This document shows positions 22,414-35,535 of a stretch of 64,000 nt of DNA, in pieces (the stretch's first letter is position 1; each line of letters starts with the position of its first letter). This stretch comes from Diphasiastrum complanatum (Eukaryota; Streptophyta; Lycopodiopsida; Lycopodiales; Lycopodiaceae). Below the pieces are notes generated by a model. That model saw nothing but the letters and a program-made list of their open reading frames with translations, had not been told where the DNA came from and did not search any database. The position numbers and the translations under genes are program-made. The stretch is from NCBI GenBank assembly GCA_029204225.1, contig CM055092.1, forward strand, positions 84,472,694 to 84,536,693, in the 5' to 3' direction.

Positions 22414-22620
22414 TGTTGGAAAGAGGGATGTGAAGAAGATAACTCGAAAAGAAATGAACACGAAAAGAAGCAAACTCAAAACTCGAAAAGAAATGAACTC
22501 GAATGGAAATTGTTCATCCACAGCGGAATAAGCTATCTCACTATTTTCTCAAGCATGACTATGCCTATCGGACTCGAATAGAATATTAGTGATAGAAATT
22601 GTTAAAAATTGTAAAACATA
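22414..22620. repeat. Dispersed repeat E, copy 1
   Basis: Begins TGTTGGAAAG directly after the broken gag of copia B. It holds short internal repeats of ACTCGAAAAGAAATGAA and is closely similar to 24893-25075. It may be an LTR edge; no second border is defined. Confidence 0.65.
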
Positions 22621-22632
22621 TATATCATATGT

Positions 22633-23455
22633 TGTTGATGTTTGGGGGGTCCTACCCATGTAAATACTTTGAACATATCCAAGGTATGTGAATTGAGCAC
22701 ATATCCTTTTAGAATAGGGCGAGTTTGGGTTAGGTAGATCAAATTCCAATGACATGCATGAAGTCTAGTTGGTCTAGTATGACATGCAATGATGTTGACA
22801 ATGTCTAGTTTGACATGCATATAGAAATTCACATGGAATTGGTCAATTATGGCCTTGTAGAAACTCGAGCCACAATAAATGCATTATGTCCTAAGTTTCC
22901 ATTGTGACATGCAAAGCATGCAAACACTCTAATGGACACATGCATGTAGACATGGCTAGTTGAGAAATTGCCATTTGGAGAAAGTAGGTAGAAGTTAGGT
23001 GCAATCTGTGCATGCAAGCAGTTAGGTGTCAAGATAATGGTAGTTTTCACTTGAATAGGTGTAGGATATGCATTGAATGCAAGGAGTACCACGAATTCTG
23101 GCTCTCCTATATATGTACATATCATTCTCATTCATTTCTAATGAAGAATCAAGTATTTGTAATGTCATAATGTCAAATTTTGGATCTCATTCAATATTGC
23201 TTGTAATTACTCTCTCTCTCTAACTCGAATTTTGTGTCTTCTTCATACATGATCAAGCTTGTGTACTTTTCCTAGTTGTGAGGAATTAATGTAGCTTTGA
23301 TCTGTAGCATTCTAGATTGTGCTCTAGCCATAGATCTGTTGATAGATTGCAGGATTGCTTTATAGGTGATCTGTGCGCCACCACAAAGCATGGTCAAGAT
23401 CATTCACACATTTCTTGTGGTTTCCCACACGTGTGAACTTGCTGGATTTTTCACA
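22633..23455 (+). mobile_element. 5' LTR of copia D (left border uncertain)
   Basis: The right end (TTTTTCACA) abuts a degenerate primer binding site at 23456. The left end is a guess based on TGTTGATG at 22633. A TATATATG at about 23104 and a CTCTCTCT tract near 23210 fit a promoter/leader layout. The region is rich in CATGCA words. Confidence 0.5.
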
Positions 23456-23467
23456 TGGTATTAGAGT
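23456..23467 (+). promoter_or_regulatory. Primer binding site of copia D (degenerate)
   Basis: TGGTATTAGAGT, two changes from the standard copia site, directly after the LTR end CACA. Confidence 0.7.
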
Positions 23468-24542
23468 CATACCATGCTTTGAATGCTACTAACATCAGGT
23501 GTTTGAAGAATTCTGTGACAATTCAAGCTAGGAAGCTATTTAGCACTTTTTTGCTATCTATTCTTGAACAATTTTTTGATAAATGAGATTAGAACTGATA
23601 TTTTCAGTCCAGAACAGAGTATGTACGGAATTTTGACATTTCACACGTGTGAAAATCAGAATACTTCATTTGCCTCTATTTCCTTTGTGCTAGGTCCAAA
23701 GTACTGACATTATAGCTTGTTGGAAAGCTAGAAGAACCCTCTTTCCATTGCAATTGTTTCAATTCATTCTGATGATCCTAGTAGGAGTTATAAGCTCTTA
23801 AAGAAGGGTAGGGAGAGACCCAAAACCCGAGTGGACACTTTTTGATTTGATAACATTGCATGCATGATTCATCATTCACAGTTTTTTGTAATCAATCTGA
23901 GATAGAATTGGATAAGTCAAGATTCTATTGTCATAGTCACATCATTTCACACAAAGGGTTGTGTTTGAGTTGAATGTGTGATTCTAAAGTGTGTTTCATT
24001 CATTTGAAACTCATGGTAGAATTTGACATTAGAATTGTAAGTGCTTCATCAGAAGATAGAGGCTAGATCCAAATTCAAAGTGATTAATTTTCTATTGTGA
24101 GCAAGGACTCACATAACTGTTGCAAGGTTTTGCATAGGATTTGTAGAATACCCAATTGTTTTTGGTTCCTATTGTAAAAGAGAAGCAACACATTCAAATC
24201 CATCTTTTGTGTATACCAGTTCAACAAACTTGAGATCTAGACAAAATTTTGAGTCATGTAACACATTGTTTCATACAATTTGAGTGTATCTAAGTCAATA
24301 GTGGTGTTAAGCATTTCACACATGCCAAAAGAAGAAAGTACAAAATTCGTCTATACTCCAATTCAAGTTGAGAGGTTGATCTTGTTTGTTTTGTTTTGGT
24401 GGAATATTTGAGACCTATCAAATGTTGTTGCAAGACTTTGCATAGGATTTGATAGTACACTTAATTGTTTTGGTTCCTATTGTAAAAAAAGCAACACACT
24501 CAATTCTATGTTGTTGTCCATCTACAAGAAGTCTTCACATAC
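23468..24542 (+). other. 5' leader of copia D
   Basis: Non-coding leader of about 1.1 kb. It contains a G-box-centred palindrome (TTTCACACGTGTGAAA, near 23639) and a block at 23787-23845 (GTTATAAGCTCTTAAAGA and GAGTGGACAC) that recurs in the leader of copia I (45122-45175). Confidence 0.6.
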
Positions 24543-24899
24543 ATGGCATCTGTAGGAGATTTTTTCTTTTAAACTAGTGAGAGACTAAATACCTCCAACT
24601 ATTCAGTTTGGAAGGATAGGATAGAGTCTTTGTTGATTCTTTATGGTGTAATGGACATAGTATTGGAGATTGAAGTTGAACCTGAAGCTCATGATGAGGC
24701 TCAAAGATTCAAGAAGAGAGCAAAAATTGCTCTTCATATCATCAAATTGAATATCTCTGATCAGATGTTGAGAGAAATAAGTTCATGTACCTCAGCCAAG
24801 CATACTTGGGAAACTCTTAAGAACTTTTTTGAGGCAAAGATCACACCAAGACTTCTTACTCTTAGAAAGCAGATCTTCTCTAGTTTCCAAAGAGTTGAT
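24543..24899 (+). pseudogene. Copia D gag, N-terminal half
   Basis: Starts at ATG 24543. After an early TAA at codon 10 the frame is open: TSNYSVWKDRIESLL, KKRAKIALHIIKLN, TPRLLTLRKQIFSSFQ. It closely resembles the gag of copia I and copia K. It is cut at about 24895 by repeat E copy 2; the rest of the element is absent. Confidence 0.85.
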
Positions 24900-25075
24900 T
24901 GAAAAGAAAACGAACACGAAAAGAAGCGAACTCAAAACTCGAAAAGAAATGAACTCGAATGGAAATCGTTCGTGCGCAACGGAATAAGCTATTTCACTCT
25001 TTCCTCAAGCATGACTACACCTATCAGACTCGAAGAGAACATTAGGGATAGAAATCATCACAATAACATATCGCG
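24893..25075. repeat. Dispersed repeat E, copy 2
   Basis: Nearly the same as 22414-22620 from the third unit on. It breaks the copia D gag, as copy 1 breaks the copia B gag. Confidence 0.65.
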
Positions 25076-26372
<1,297 letters not shown>

Positions 26373-26589
26373 GTACTAATATAACTTGGTGGAGAGCTGA
26401 CGCTCAAGACTAGGTCGAGATTAGGTAATTTTTTTTTTAAGTGCTCGTCAGTTGAGATGGTAACGAAGGGGCTCGGTCCAGTTTTTCTTGAAAAGAGAAG
26501 GCTCGGGTGAGAGAATAGTCTTTGATAAAAGGAGTATGTGACATCTTATCCTTCAAACATGCATCACAAGTCATCAAACTAGTTGCATT

Positions 26590-27110
26590 CAAGATGCTCA
26601 CCCCTGTAATTGCTCCATGATGGCTTGCTTGATGTAGTGCCGTTCAATTCATATGGCATAGTCTCTTGTGCCATAGAATATTTGGCGAATCATCATAGTC
26701 TGTTGCACTTGATCTACAGGCAGGCGTACCTTCAAGTGATACAGATTGCCTTTTTTTTTATCTTGAGTGATTAGAGTACTAGTACTTGCATCAACAACAT
26801 TGCATGCTTCATCTAAGAACGTCACACGCATCTCTACATCAGCTATTCTTGCCACTGATAGCAAGTCTTGCTGCAGTGTGGTCATGAACAAAACATCTTC
26901 GAGTCGTCTGTCTCTACTGTTTGTGTTGAGCCACAATGAACCAATACCATTCACTTGATGTTTGATCCATCTCTAAGAACGATAAATCTTGATGGATCTG
27001 CACTTCAAAAATCAGACATGATTCATCTTGATGTAACGAAGTGTGAGGTAGCTCATGAATCAAGAATCACCTCCTGTGTGTTAGGTGTTGATACTGCATA
27101 TATGTCTACA
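26590..27110 (-). pseudogene. Copia F protease and pre-integrase fragment
   Basis: On the minus strand a degenerate protease signature (ILDS-ATSHF, about 27040) is followed by DVLFMTTLQQDLLSVARI and KKGNLYHLKV, the GAG_pre-integrase domain of Ty1/copia pol. The reading ends near 26590 and nothing of integrase, reverse transcriptase or RNase H follows. Frameshifts separate the parts. Confidence 0.8.
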
Positions 27111-28034
27111 CAAATTTAGGCGGTTGAATTTCTATGATTTGATCTTTCTTCGCCCATCTTTGAGCAATCTGGCTCCTTGACATAGGACAAACTATTATGG
27201 TTCTCCTGTCTACTTTGAGCTGATTTGTTTCTTGGGTTCTGGTGACAGTCCATGGTTGCATAACCCTTCTTATGATAGTGGATACACTCAATTTTTGGAT
27301 TAAGCCAACCTGAGTCGACAGTATGTCCTTTGCGTTTGCATCTCACTCATTGTCACTGTAAGGAACTTGGTTAGAAACATCCTTGTGATCAAGGTGCTCT
27401 CGACCTCGACTTCTTCTCGAATCTCGACAATTGCCTTTTCGAGTGTCATTGTAGGATCCTTTGCTAGCAGTGTTTTGGTTGTCTAGAAGGATCTTGGTAA
27501 GGCTCTCAATAGATAAGTGAGCTGCTTCTCTGCTGACACTGCATTTTTGGCTCCAAAATTGTGTAGTGAAAGCAATAGATCCTTCATCTTCCTAATAAAG
27601 GAAGTGAGGTCTTTGCCATCCCACTGCAGGTTTGTCAGCTGATCTTCAAGCATTATAATTAGACTGCGTGATTTCATCTGAATTCTTGTGAGTACAGTAT
27701 CCCACATCTCTTTTGCTTTAGAGAGTGTAGCCAGGTCAAGAGTCAGGCTATCCTCGATGGATGATGATAACAAGGCTACTACCTTGTCATTCTTCTCCCT
27801 CCATTCGTGTAGCTCCTTGCCTGTTGTTGTAGGCATCTCCTCGGTGCCATCTACCCAGGGGAATAATCCTTTCCCCTTTAGTATTAGCGAGGTCTTAACC
27901 TTCCATGCTAGGAAGTTAGATCTTGATGAATCCAGGACTGTACAAATCTTGGATTGTATGCTGCTTATTGAAGCCATTGCTCCTGAATTTGTGTTTTCAC
28001 TTGTTAATGGTTCTTTGTTTGAATGCTTAGCCAC
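27111..28034 (-). pseudogene. Copia F gag with damaged zinc knuckle
   Basis: Gag of a minus-strand Ty1/copia element. The frame 28034-27483 is open for 183 codons, with NFLAWKVKTSLILKG, LHEWREKNDKVVALL, AKEMWDTVLT and a SFIRKMKDLL block. The zinc knuckle (about 27340-27250) is degraded: CKRKGHTV then CIHYHKKGYATMDC, where the second knuckle Cys is His. A stop at 27483-27485 and frameshifts follow. This gag is a different lineage from those of copia D, I and K. Confidence 0.82.
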
Positions 28035-28078
28035 TTGGATCTGATAGCTTTTCGACTATGTCAGACTATGACAGGGTG

Positions 28079-28090
28079 GCTCTAATACCA
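28079..28090 (-). promoter_or_regulatory. Primer binding site of copia F
   Basis: The minus strand reads TGGTATTAGAGC, one change from the standard site, one base after the LTR end CCATCA. Confidence 0.75.
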
Positions 28091-28091
28091 C

Positions 28092-29859
28092 TGATGGAAA
28101 AGTGCAAACTTAAAATTCCGGTAAAATTCTAGTAACAAACTGATAGGAGTCTCTCAAACGATTCACGAACATTTCGCGAAACTGTTCTGATCAAGAATAA
28201 TTCCTACTCAAGAAGAATTCGAGATCTAATCAAGCTCTGTAATGAAACGAAACAAAACGAAACGAAGCGAAATTAGACGAAAGAAAAGAATTTGCAAAAA
28301 GGATCAATCAGGTTCTGTAATGAAGCAAAACAAAACAAAATGAAATGAAGCAAAATTAGATGAAAGAGAAGAATTCACGAAAAAGATCAATCAAGCTCTA
28401 TAACGAAGCGAAACGAAACAAAATAAAACTAGACGAAATGAAGAGAAGAGAAAGAAAACTTGAATGAGCTCTGAAATTGATTTCTGCTAAAAGCCAAGTG
28501 ATCGCGAAGTGAAACAAAGTGAAACACAAAGTGAAAACATTCGCGAGTAAAATCAGTTCGTGTGAAATTCTACAACTCCAGAATGTAGACAAACACTGCT
28601 GATCTATGTTATAGATTACTATAGCATTCAACAAGATCAAGCCAATGTGTAAAATTGAATAAACAAGTGAATCAGATACATGATTAGTAGTAGACAAATA
28701 TTCCTTCGAGATCATACAATCATTCAAAATAATATGCACATAACAGCTACAATATTATCTATTGATCTTCTGATTTCAAGCACTGTGCGACAGATCCAGA
28801 CAGTGCATTGGCGTGAGAGAAATGCAATTCTCTCACAAATAGTGTCTCGCTTACTACCGGACTTCTGGATCCGTTGTTCCTCTTACAAAATTGTCTCGCT
28901 CACAGGTGGACATATACTTTGTATATTTTCGTCTTACAGTTTTATGCATCAAGTAAAAAGTATATAGTTTGCAAACTTTTTTGTGTCACGTCGTGTAATT
29001 TCCTAGATCAGAAAGATTAAACATCTACAATTAATCATAGATTACAAGAGTTGCAGATTAGCCATGTTCTAGAGTACTTTTGCTGATGTCATGATATCTG
29101 ATCAAATACTTATATCTCATGGTACTTGGCTGATCTTCTTGGTCCTTTGTGGAGCACGAATGATTTTGTGTTGCGAAACAATTTCGTGTCGTGTGTCGTG
29201 AAATTGTTTGCGAACATTTTTGTTTCCTGTGTCTTTTTGGTCAAAATCAGGGTGTAAAACTAGCAAAGCTTTGGCAATAGAAACATTTTGTTTCTTCAAA
29301 GGCATCTACAATGTCTATCTTTGATTATCAGTGATGTTTCATTCTAATGCCATTGTTAAGTTTCACATAATGAATACGTAGATGGTATTCAATATATATA
29401 CATAATTTTTACAGGTGTGCAGATGAAGAAAGTACAAAAGTGAATGTGCTGTCTATGGGAGATCGTGGGTGGCTGCTGTCATTGTCAAATCTGATTGCAC
29501 ACTGCATAGGATGAGTGTGAGAAGGCCACAACGTCAACCTTTGCTGAAATTAACGTTGATGAAAATGCGAGAAACGCGACACTCTAACAAATGCCTTAAG
29601 CTTTTCTATATAGGCACCTTTAGCATTTGTAGGGCAGTGTCATTTTTTTTTGCCTGTCTCAAATTACGTGTAAAAACACAGTGTCACCTTTTTCGCCTAT
29701 GGAAATTTACTTGTATTTATGCAGATAGTCGCATTTTATTCGCCTATCTTATTTTACATGTAGATATGCAATTTGTGTGACAACACAAGTGAAATACATC
29801 AGCATGAATGGAGGTAGATTAATGTAGGATTTAGGAGAGTAGAGGAGATAAATCCAATA
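28092..29859 (-). mobile_element. 5' LTR of copia F
   Basis: The inner end (28092) is fixed by the primer binding site. The outer end (29859) is where copia B coding sequence resumes; it reads TATTGGATTTATC on the minus strand, one base from the TGTTGGATTATC start seen at 15499. The LTR would be about 1.77 kb. It contains three tandem units of about 80 bp (28223-28455) and, near 29620-29740, antisense copies of the GCGA/GACACTG words found in the LTRs of copia B. Confidence 0.6.
28223..28455. repeat. Tandem repeat in the copia F LTR, 79-83 bp period
   Basis: Units start at 28223, 28302 and 28385 with GATCAATCAAGCTCT-like words followed by runs of GAAACGAAACGAA. Confidence 0.8.
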
Positions 29860-32800
29860 GAAGACAGAGCAGCCAGTCTCAATGCAGCAACAACAGCAAC
29901 AACACAGTCAACAATCACCAAAGACCAAACTCTTTTGCATGTATTGCAAAAGATCCAATCACGACATAAAGGATTGCCGCATCCTCAAGCACAATGAAGT
30001 GAGAAAAAAGATGTAGCAGCACCAAGAGGGAAGCTCTGACACTGTCAAAAATGCACAAGAAGAAGACACGGAGCTGATGGTACAAGATCAACTAAGTAGA
30101 GATACCTATCAATGGTATCTTGATTCAGGTGATTCATAGTACATGACTTCATGTAAGAACCTATTTTCTACTCTCACAGCAATAGATTCAAAGCACATTT
30201 TCTTCGGCGACTCAAGTTCACACAAGGTTGAAGGCCAAGGCTCCATTCGACTACAGTTCTCTGACGACATCACTAGACACTGATCAAGGCTATAGAGCTT
30301 TGTTTACTGCTAGTCAATATACTATTTTTTATAAGAACTCCAATGAAATCCTCTTTGCACACAGAGAAGGAAATTTGTATATTCTAAGTCATGATTATGC
30401 ACTTTCTGTGAGTAACTCTGATGCCCATGTTTGGCATCAAAGACTAGGTCAGTTAAACATATATTCAATCTTGTACATGCATCATAAAAAATTGGTCAAG
30501 AATATGAATATCATTGTTATTTCTACAACTAATCAGATTGTCTGTGAAAATTGTCTACTAGGGAAACAACCTAGAACAAAATTTGCAAGAGGACAAGCCA
30601 AAAGAGCGAAGTCCATTCTATCACTAATTCACAGTGACTTATGTGGTCCTATGAGTGTAGCCTCTTTGGGTCAGACTCTATATTTCATTACATTTATTGA
30701 TGACTTCTCCCAGTTCACCAGAGTCATGTTCATAAAGAACAAGTCAGAAGCATTCAATTGCTTCAAAGATTTCACGCAATATGCTAAGAATCAGACTAGT
30801 CAGAGAATCAGGGCCCTGCGGTCTGATTCAGAGGGAGAGTATCTATCCAATAAAATGGTGAACTACTTATCATCATGTGGCGTGCACCATCAATTTACAG
30901 CCAACTACACTCCATAGCAGAATGGCGTAGCTAAGCGAAAGAACTAAATATTACTGGAAGCTGCATGATCCATGACTATCAAGCTCAATTACCCTAGAAT
31001 TTTTGGGCTAAAGCAATTTCTACGACCTACTATCTGCAAAATTATTCCAGTACAAAGGCAATCGACTCCAAGACACCGTTTGAGACCTACTACGGCTACA
31101 AACCAAGTCTGAAATATTTACGTATATTCGGATGTCTCTGCTATCCTCAAATTCCATCTGATCTAAGAAAGAAGTTAGAACCAGTAAGCTGTAAGTATAT
31201 CTTTATCGGCCATTCAATGTCACACAAGGCATATCGTATCTATGATGTTGATACATGTCAGATCTCAGTCAGCCGTGATGTTTTCTTTCTTGAAGACAAT
31301 TCCATAATTTCAAGCAGAAGCAACCAATGCAAGAGTCTGTCACAATAGCTCCATTCTCCATCGATAGGCATTGACCTACGAATGTTCAAATGCTGGAGTT
31401 TGTTCCAACAGCTCCATGGGCCCTAGATCCATGATTGTTTAACCACAAGCTGAAGCTATCCCAGTCATTTACCCAGGAGAAACATCCACTCAAGCACTTG
31501 TAGTTCGAAGGTCTACAAGACAACTACAACAACTTGATCGGTTTGTCCCTCAAGCATTCATCAGTAATGATGAACCTGCCACTGTTGCAAAAGCACTATC
31601 AATGTCGAATGCATACAAATGGAAGGCTGCCATGGATGTTGAGTATCATTCCTTGATGAAGAGCAAGACCTGGAATCTTGTTAATCCTTCTATAGGTATT
31701 AAACCTATTGACTCTAATGGATCTTCAAGCTAAAGCTTAAGCCAAATGGATCAATATTTAAATGGAAAGCTCATTTAGTGGTTAAAGGATTTGAGTAAGT
31801 TTATGGAATAGATTACACTGACACCTTTAGTCCAGTGGTAAAGCATCAATCTATTCGCACCTTGCTGGCTATAGCTACTATAGAGGATTTGGACATTCAC
31901 CAGATGGATGTCCAGACAACATTCCTTCACGAATACATACAAGAAGACATATTCATTTATCAACCAGAAGGTTACGTCCTTCAAGGCAAAGACCATTTGA
32001 TATGTAAATTACATAAGGCATTATATGGTCTTAAGCAAGCTCCCATGGCTTGGTATGATAGAATAAATCACTTCTTGTTGCAGCATAACTTCACTTCTTG
32101 CTCTGCAGACTCTAATGTATATCTCAAACGTAAAGGGCCAAGCTATGTTATAATAGCATTATACGTGGATGATTTCTTAATTATCAACAATTCAAATCAG
32201 TTATTACAGAAAATCAAATCTCTACTTTCATCAGAATTTTGGATGACCGATTTAGGCCCAGTCCATTACCTACTCAGTATGGAGATTTACAAAGATCACG
32301 CAAGCAGAAGGATTACTATAAGCCAAGAGTCCTATTTAATCAATGTGCTTTGCAGATATGGCATGGAGGACTGCAAGCCCATAGACACACCTACAGATCT
32401 ATGATCTAAGTTGTCCAAAGACATGTGCCCCAAAACTCAAGCAGATCAACAAGAAATATGTAGGTATTCTTATTAGTCCGTCATAGGATCTATAATGTAT
32501 TCTATGGTCTACACACGACCTGATCTAGTATATGTAGTAAGCACATTATCTCAGTACATGTCCAATCCAAACTTACAACACTAGAAAATTCTACAAAGAG
32601 TTCTAAGGTATATTCAAGCTTCAAAGCACTATGCTTTGGGCTACAATGGTAATACAGAAGCACTCACACTAATCACATATTCAGATTCAAATTGGACAGG
32701 AGACGTGGATACCAAAAAATCCACATCAGATTATTTGTTTCCCTGCAGGAGGACCCATTTCATGGAACAACATAAAGCAAAAATGCATTTCGTTGTCCTC

Positions 32801-33150
32801 CACAGAATCTGAATATGTTGCAACTACATCAGCAATGAAGGAGATAATTTGGCTAAGAAGGCTACTGCAGGATCTACAATTCTTACAGATCGGTCCAACA
32901 ATACTCCAGTGCGACAATCAGAGCTGCATAGCTCTATCTCTGAACCCACGTACTCATGCTAGAACTAAACACATAGAAATTCAGTTCCATTTTCTTAGAG
33001 AGAAAGTTCAGAATAAAGATGTTGTACTAATTACCATCATACCGACAATATGTTGGCTGATATTTTGACAAAGCCATTATCTAGAGATAAACATTCTACC
33101 TTAGTAAATATGATAAATCTCAATTGTACTTCAGATTCATAGCAGTGAGC
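29860..33150 (+). pseudogene. Copia B pol region (knuckle to RNase H)
   Basis: Continuation of copia B. A Gln-rich stretch and zinc knuckle CMYCKRSNHDIKDC (about 29945), protease YLDSGDS (about 30120), integrase 30228-31100 (HQRLGQLN, where the second zinc His is Gln; CENCLLGK; HSDLCGP; RSDSEGEY), reverse transcriptase about 31620-32400 (DIHQMDVQTTFLH, LYGLKQAPMAWY and the YVDD site in LYVDDFLI), then RNase H (STESEYVA, LQCDNQSCIAL, ARTKHIEIQFHF) to about 33140. At least six stops and several frameshifts are scattered through it. The order matches a standard Ty1/copia pol. Confidence 0.9.
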
Positions 33151-33161
33151 TTAAGGGGGAG
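33151..33161 (+). promoter_or_regulatory. Polypurine tract of copia B
   Basis: TTAAGGGGGAG immediately precedes the 3' LTR start TGTTGGAG; it primes plus-strand synthesis. Confidence 0.85.
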
Positions 33162-34445
33162 TGTTGGAGTATAATCTTACTCCTACTCTTCCTAACTGCC
33201 CTCCTTCCTTCTCTCAATTTTACTCTCTCAAATGAAACTGTAGAAAATGAACTATTTTTCAACAGTCTGCATTTTTAGACTAATTGTCGTTACAATTTGT
33301 ATTTTTTCTCACAATTTTTGACCGGCAAAAAACTCGACATTGTCACCTTTATTTTTGCGACACTTGTGTCACTCAGTTTTTAGGCCATCTCAAACACTTC
33401 CAGAAAAGTGAAAAATGTGACACTGCATTTTTACATGCAGTTTCTAACATGCGACAAAAGTGAAAAATACGACATTGCATTTTTACATGCAGTTTTTAAC
33501 AGGCGACAAAAAGCGAAAAATGCAACACTGCATTTTTCCATGTAATTTCTGCCTTGGGAAATAGTGAAAAATCCCACACTGCAGTTTTACACAGGATTCT
33601 ACACAGGTGAAAAACACAACACTATAGTTTTACACGAGATTCTACACAAGCGAAAAACCCAACACCTTGCAGAAATACACAAGTCTTCTCACAGACTGTC
33701 TACATCTTCACGCTCCAATAACAATAATTCTAATTAGTCAGTTAAAGCGACCTTGTAAATGTAAAGGTAGAATATTGCAAGATCTTCCAGTTGTTATGAA
33801 TGTAAATGAGCGATAGAAGATACAAGGAGGTCATAGATTGAATATTATAGTATGATCAGATAGAGATCAAACGACCAGAACGGGTCTTTTAGTAGCTGAC
33901 TCCTCAAAGTTAGTGCTTATAGAGAGAGAGATATACTCAAAAATTTAGCGATTCCTTTGAATCTGTGAGTAGGATTATGCGCTTATCAGTGCAATTGTAT
34001 TGTGGTCTGATCATTGTTACTACAATTTTATTATACAGATTTGCTACTGTTCTACATCTTTTTACATTCTTGTTGAATGAAATTAACTCTCACTCATCTT
34101 ACCCAAACATCAATATAAAGGAAAATGTATGGTTGTCCCTGATGGCTAAATTATTTCTACATTCTCTTCATATCAGATTATCAGCATTAGAGGATTGCAT
34201 GGGTGTCTAAGATGCCTAATCGTTTCTGCAATCTCTCTTTCACGGCAGTCTAAGACTGCTACACTAATAATCTTATTCAACACATAAGAACAACTCGTAA
34301 TCTCTATTCTCTAAGTATCCACGATCATGTTAAACACAATTATTACTGTTCTTTCATTATCATTATTGTTGTCTTTCATCTGTAGGCATTCACCCAACAG
34401 ATGTGGTATCAGAGCTGATAATTTCCATCTCACGAACCACGAACA
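33162..34445 (+). mobile_element. 3' LTR of copia B
   Basis: 1284 bp from TGTTGGAG to ACGAACA, directly followed by the GCCAT target duplication. Compared with the 5' LTR it carries about one extra unit of the ~54-bp GCGACA/TGCATTTTTACATG repeat (near 33440-33495). By eye the two LTRs are roughly 88-90% alike, so the insertion is old. It contains a perfect PBS-like word, TGGTATCAGAGC, near 34403. Confidence 0.88.
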
Positions 34446-34450
34446 GCCAT
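34446..34450. other. Target-site duplication of copia B (right)
   Basis: GCCAT, identical to 20371-20375. Confidence 0.9.
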
Positions 34451-35535
34451 AACATGTGCTAACTATTTATGTAATAGGCTTCCAAATAGTGTCATTGGTG
34501 GGATCTCACCACATCAAGCCTTGAATGGCAATAAGCCAAATGTAAAAGATTTGAAAGTGTTTGGATGTATTTGTTATGTCCACATTCCTTTGGAAACTAG
34601 AAAGAAGGGATGCAACTTCTTTCAAAGGAATTCTTGTTGGCTATAGTGAAAGTAGCAAAGGGTATAGAATTTTTTATCCTGTTTCAAAGAAAGTAAAAGC
34701 TAGTAAGGATGTCTTATTTGATGAATCTCAATATTCCAAGATCGATTCAAGTGTATCTGATTCTCTATTTGTTCAAGATCTTGCAAAACCCAAGGAGGAG
34801 CTTTATGAAGATGTGCTTTTGGAGGATCAATCTCAAGAGCCAAAGGGGCCAAGGAGATCTACAAGGAACAAGGCCAAGCCATCAAGGCTTACCTACCTTG
34901 ATAAGGGAAAGCAAATGGAAGACTCAAATCTTACTACCTCTTACTCCTTTCTAACCACAATGCTTGAAGAGCCATCAAGTTTTGAAGATGCTAGTAAATC
35001 ACATGTTTGGAGAGATGCAATGCAAGTAGAGTTTGATGCTTCAGTAGATAATCACACTGGAATCTTGTATACCTTCCACATGGAAGAAGCCTACTTGCAT
35101 GTAAGTGGATATATAGATTAAAGTACAATCAAGATGGATCTATAAATAAGTACAAAGCTAGACTTGTTGCTAAAGGTTTTCTTCAAACTAAAGACGTAGA
35201 TTATGAAGAAACATTTTCACCTATAGCAAATCTTGTAACTATTAGATTGATCATTTGTATTGCTACTTTGTTCAAATGGGATCTCTTTTGCCACTTGAAA
35301 AAGAGCCTATATGGCCTTAAGCAAGCACCTATAGCTTGGTACTCTAGGTTGCATAATTATCTCTACTCTCTTGGTTTTGTGATTAGTTCTTATGGACCTT
35401 CTTTGTATATCAAGTGTAATGATGGAAAGATCACCATATTGGTCCTTTGTATTGATGATATCATACTGACTGAAAATGATGGTGAAGGCATAAGAAAAGT
35501 TAAAGTTGCATTGTCTAGTGAATTCAAGATGGTCT
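34451..35535 (+). pseudogene. Copia A pol, second part
   Basis: Resumes the integrase of copia A: TCANYLCNRLPNS, KVFGCICYVHIPLETRKKG, a frameshift, then GILVGYSESSKGYRIF and the linker with RRSTRNKAKPSRLTYLD (34561-35121). The reverse transcriptase follows in another frame (INKYKARLVAKGF, DYEETFSPIA) but has lost about 50 residues between LFKWDL and KKSLYGLKQAP. The catalytic motif reads CIDD in place of YVDD. The gene ends at EFKMV (about 35535), where a gypsy integrase begins; RNase H and the 3' LTR are missing. Confidence 0.88.
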
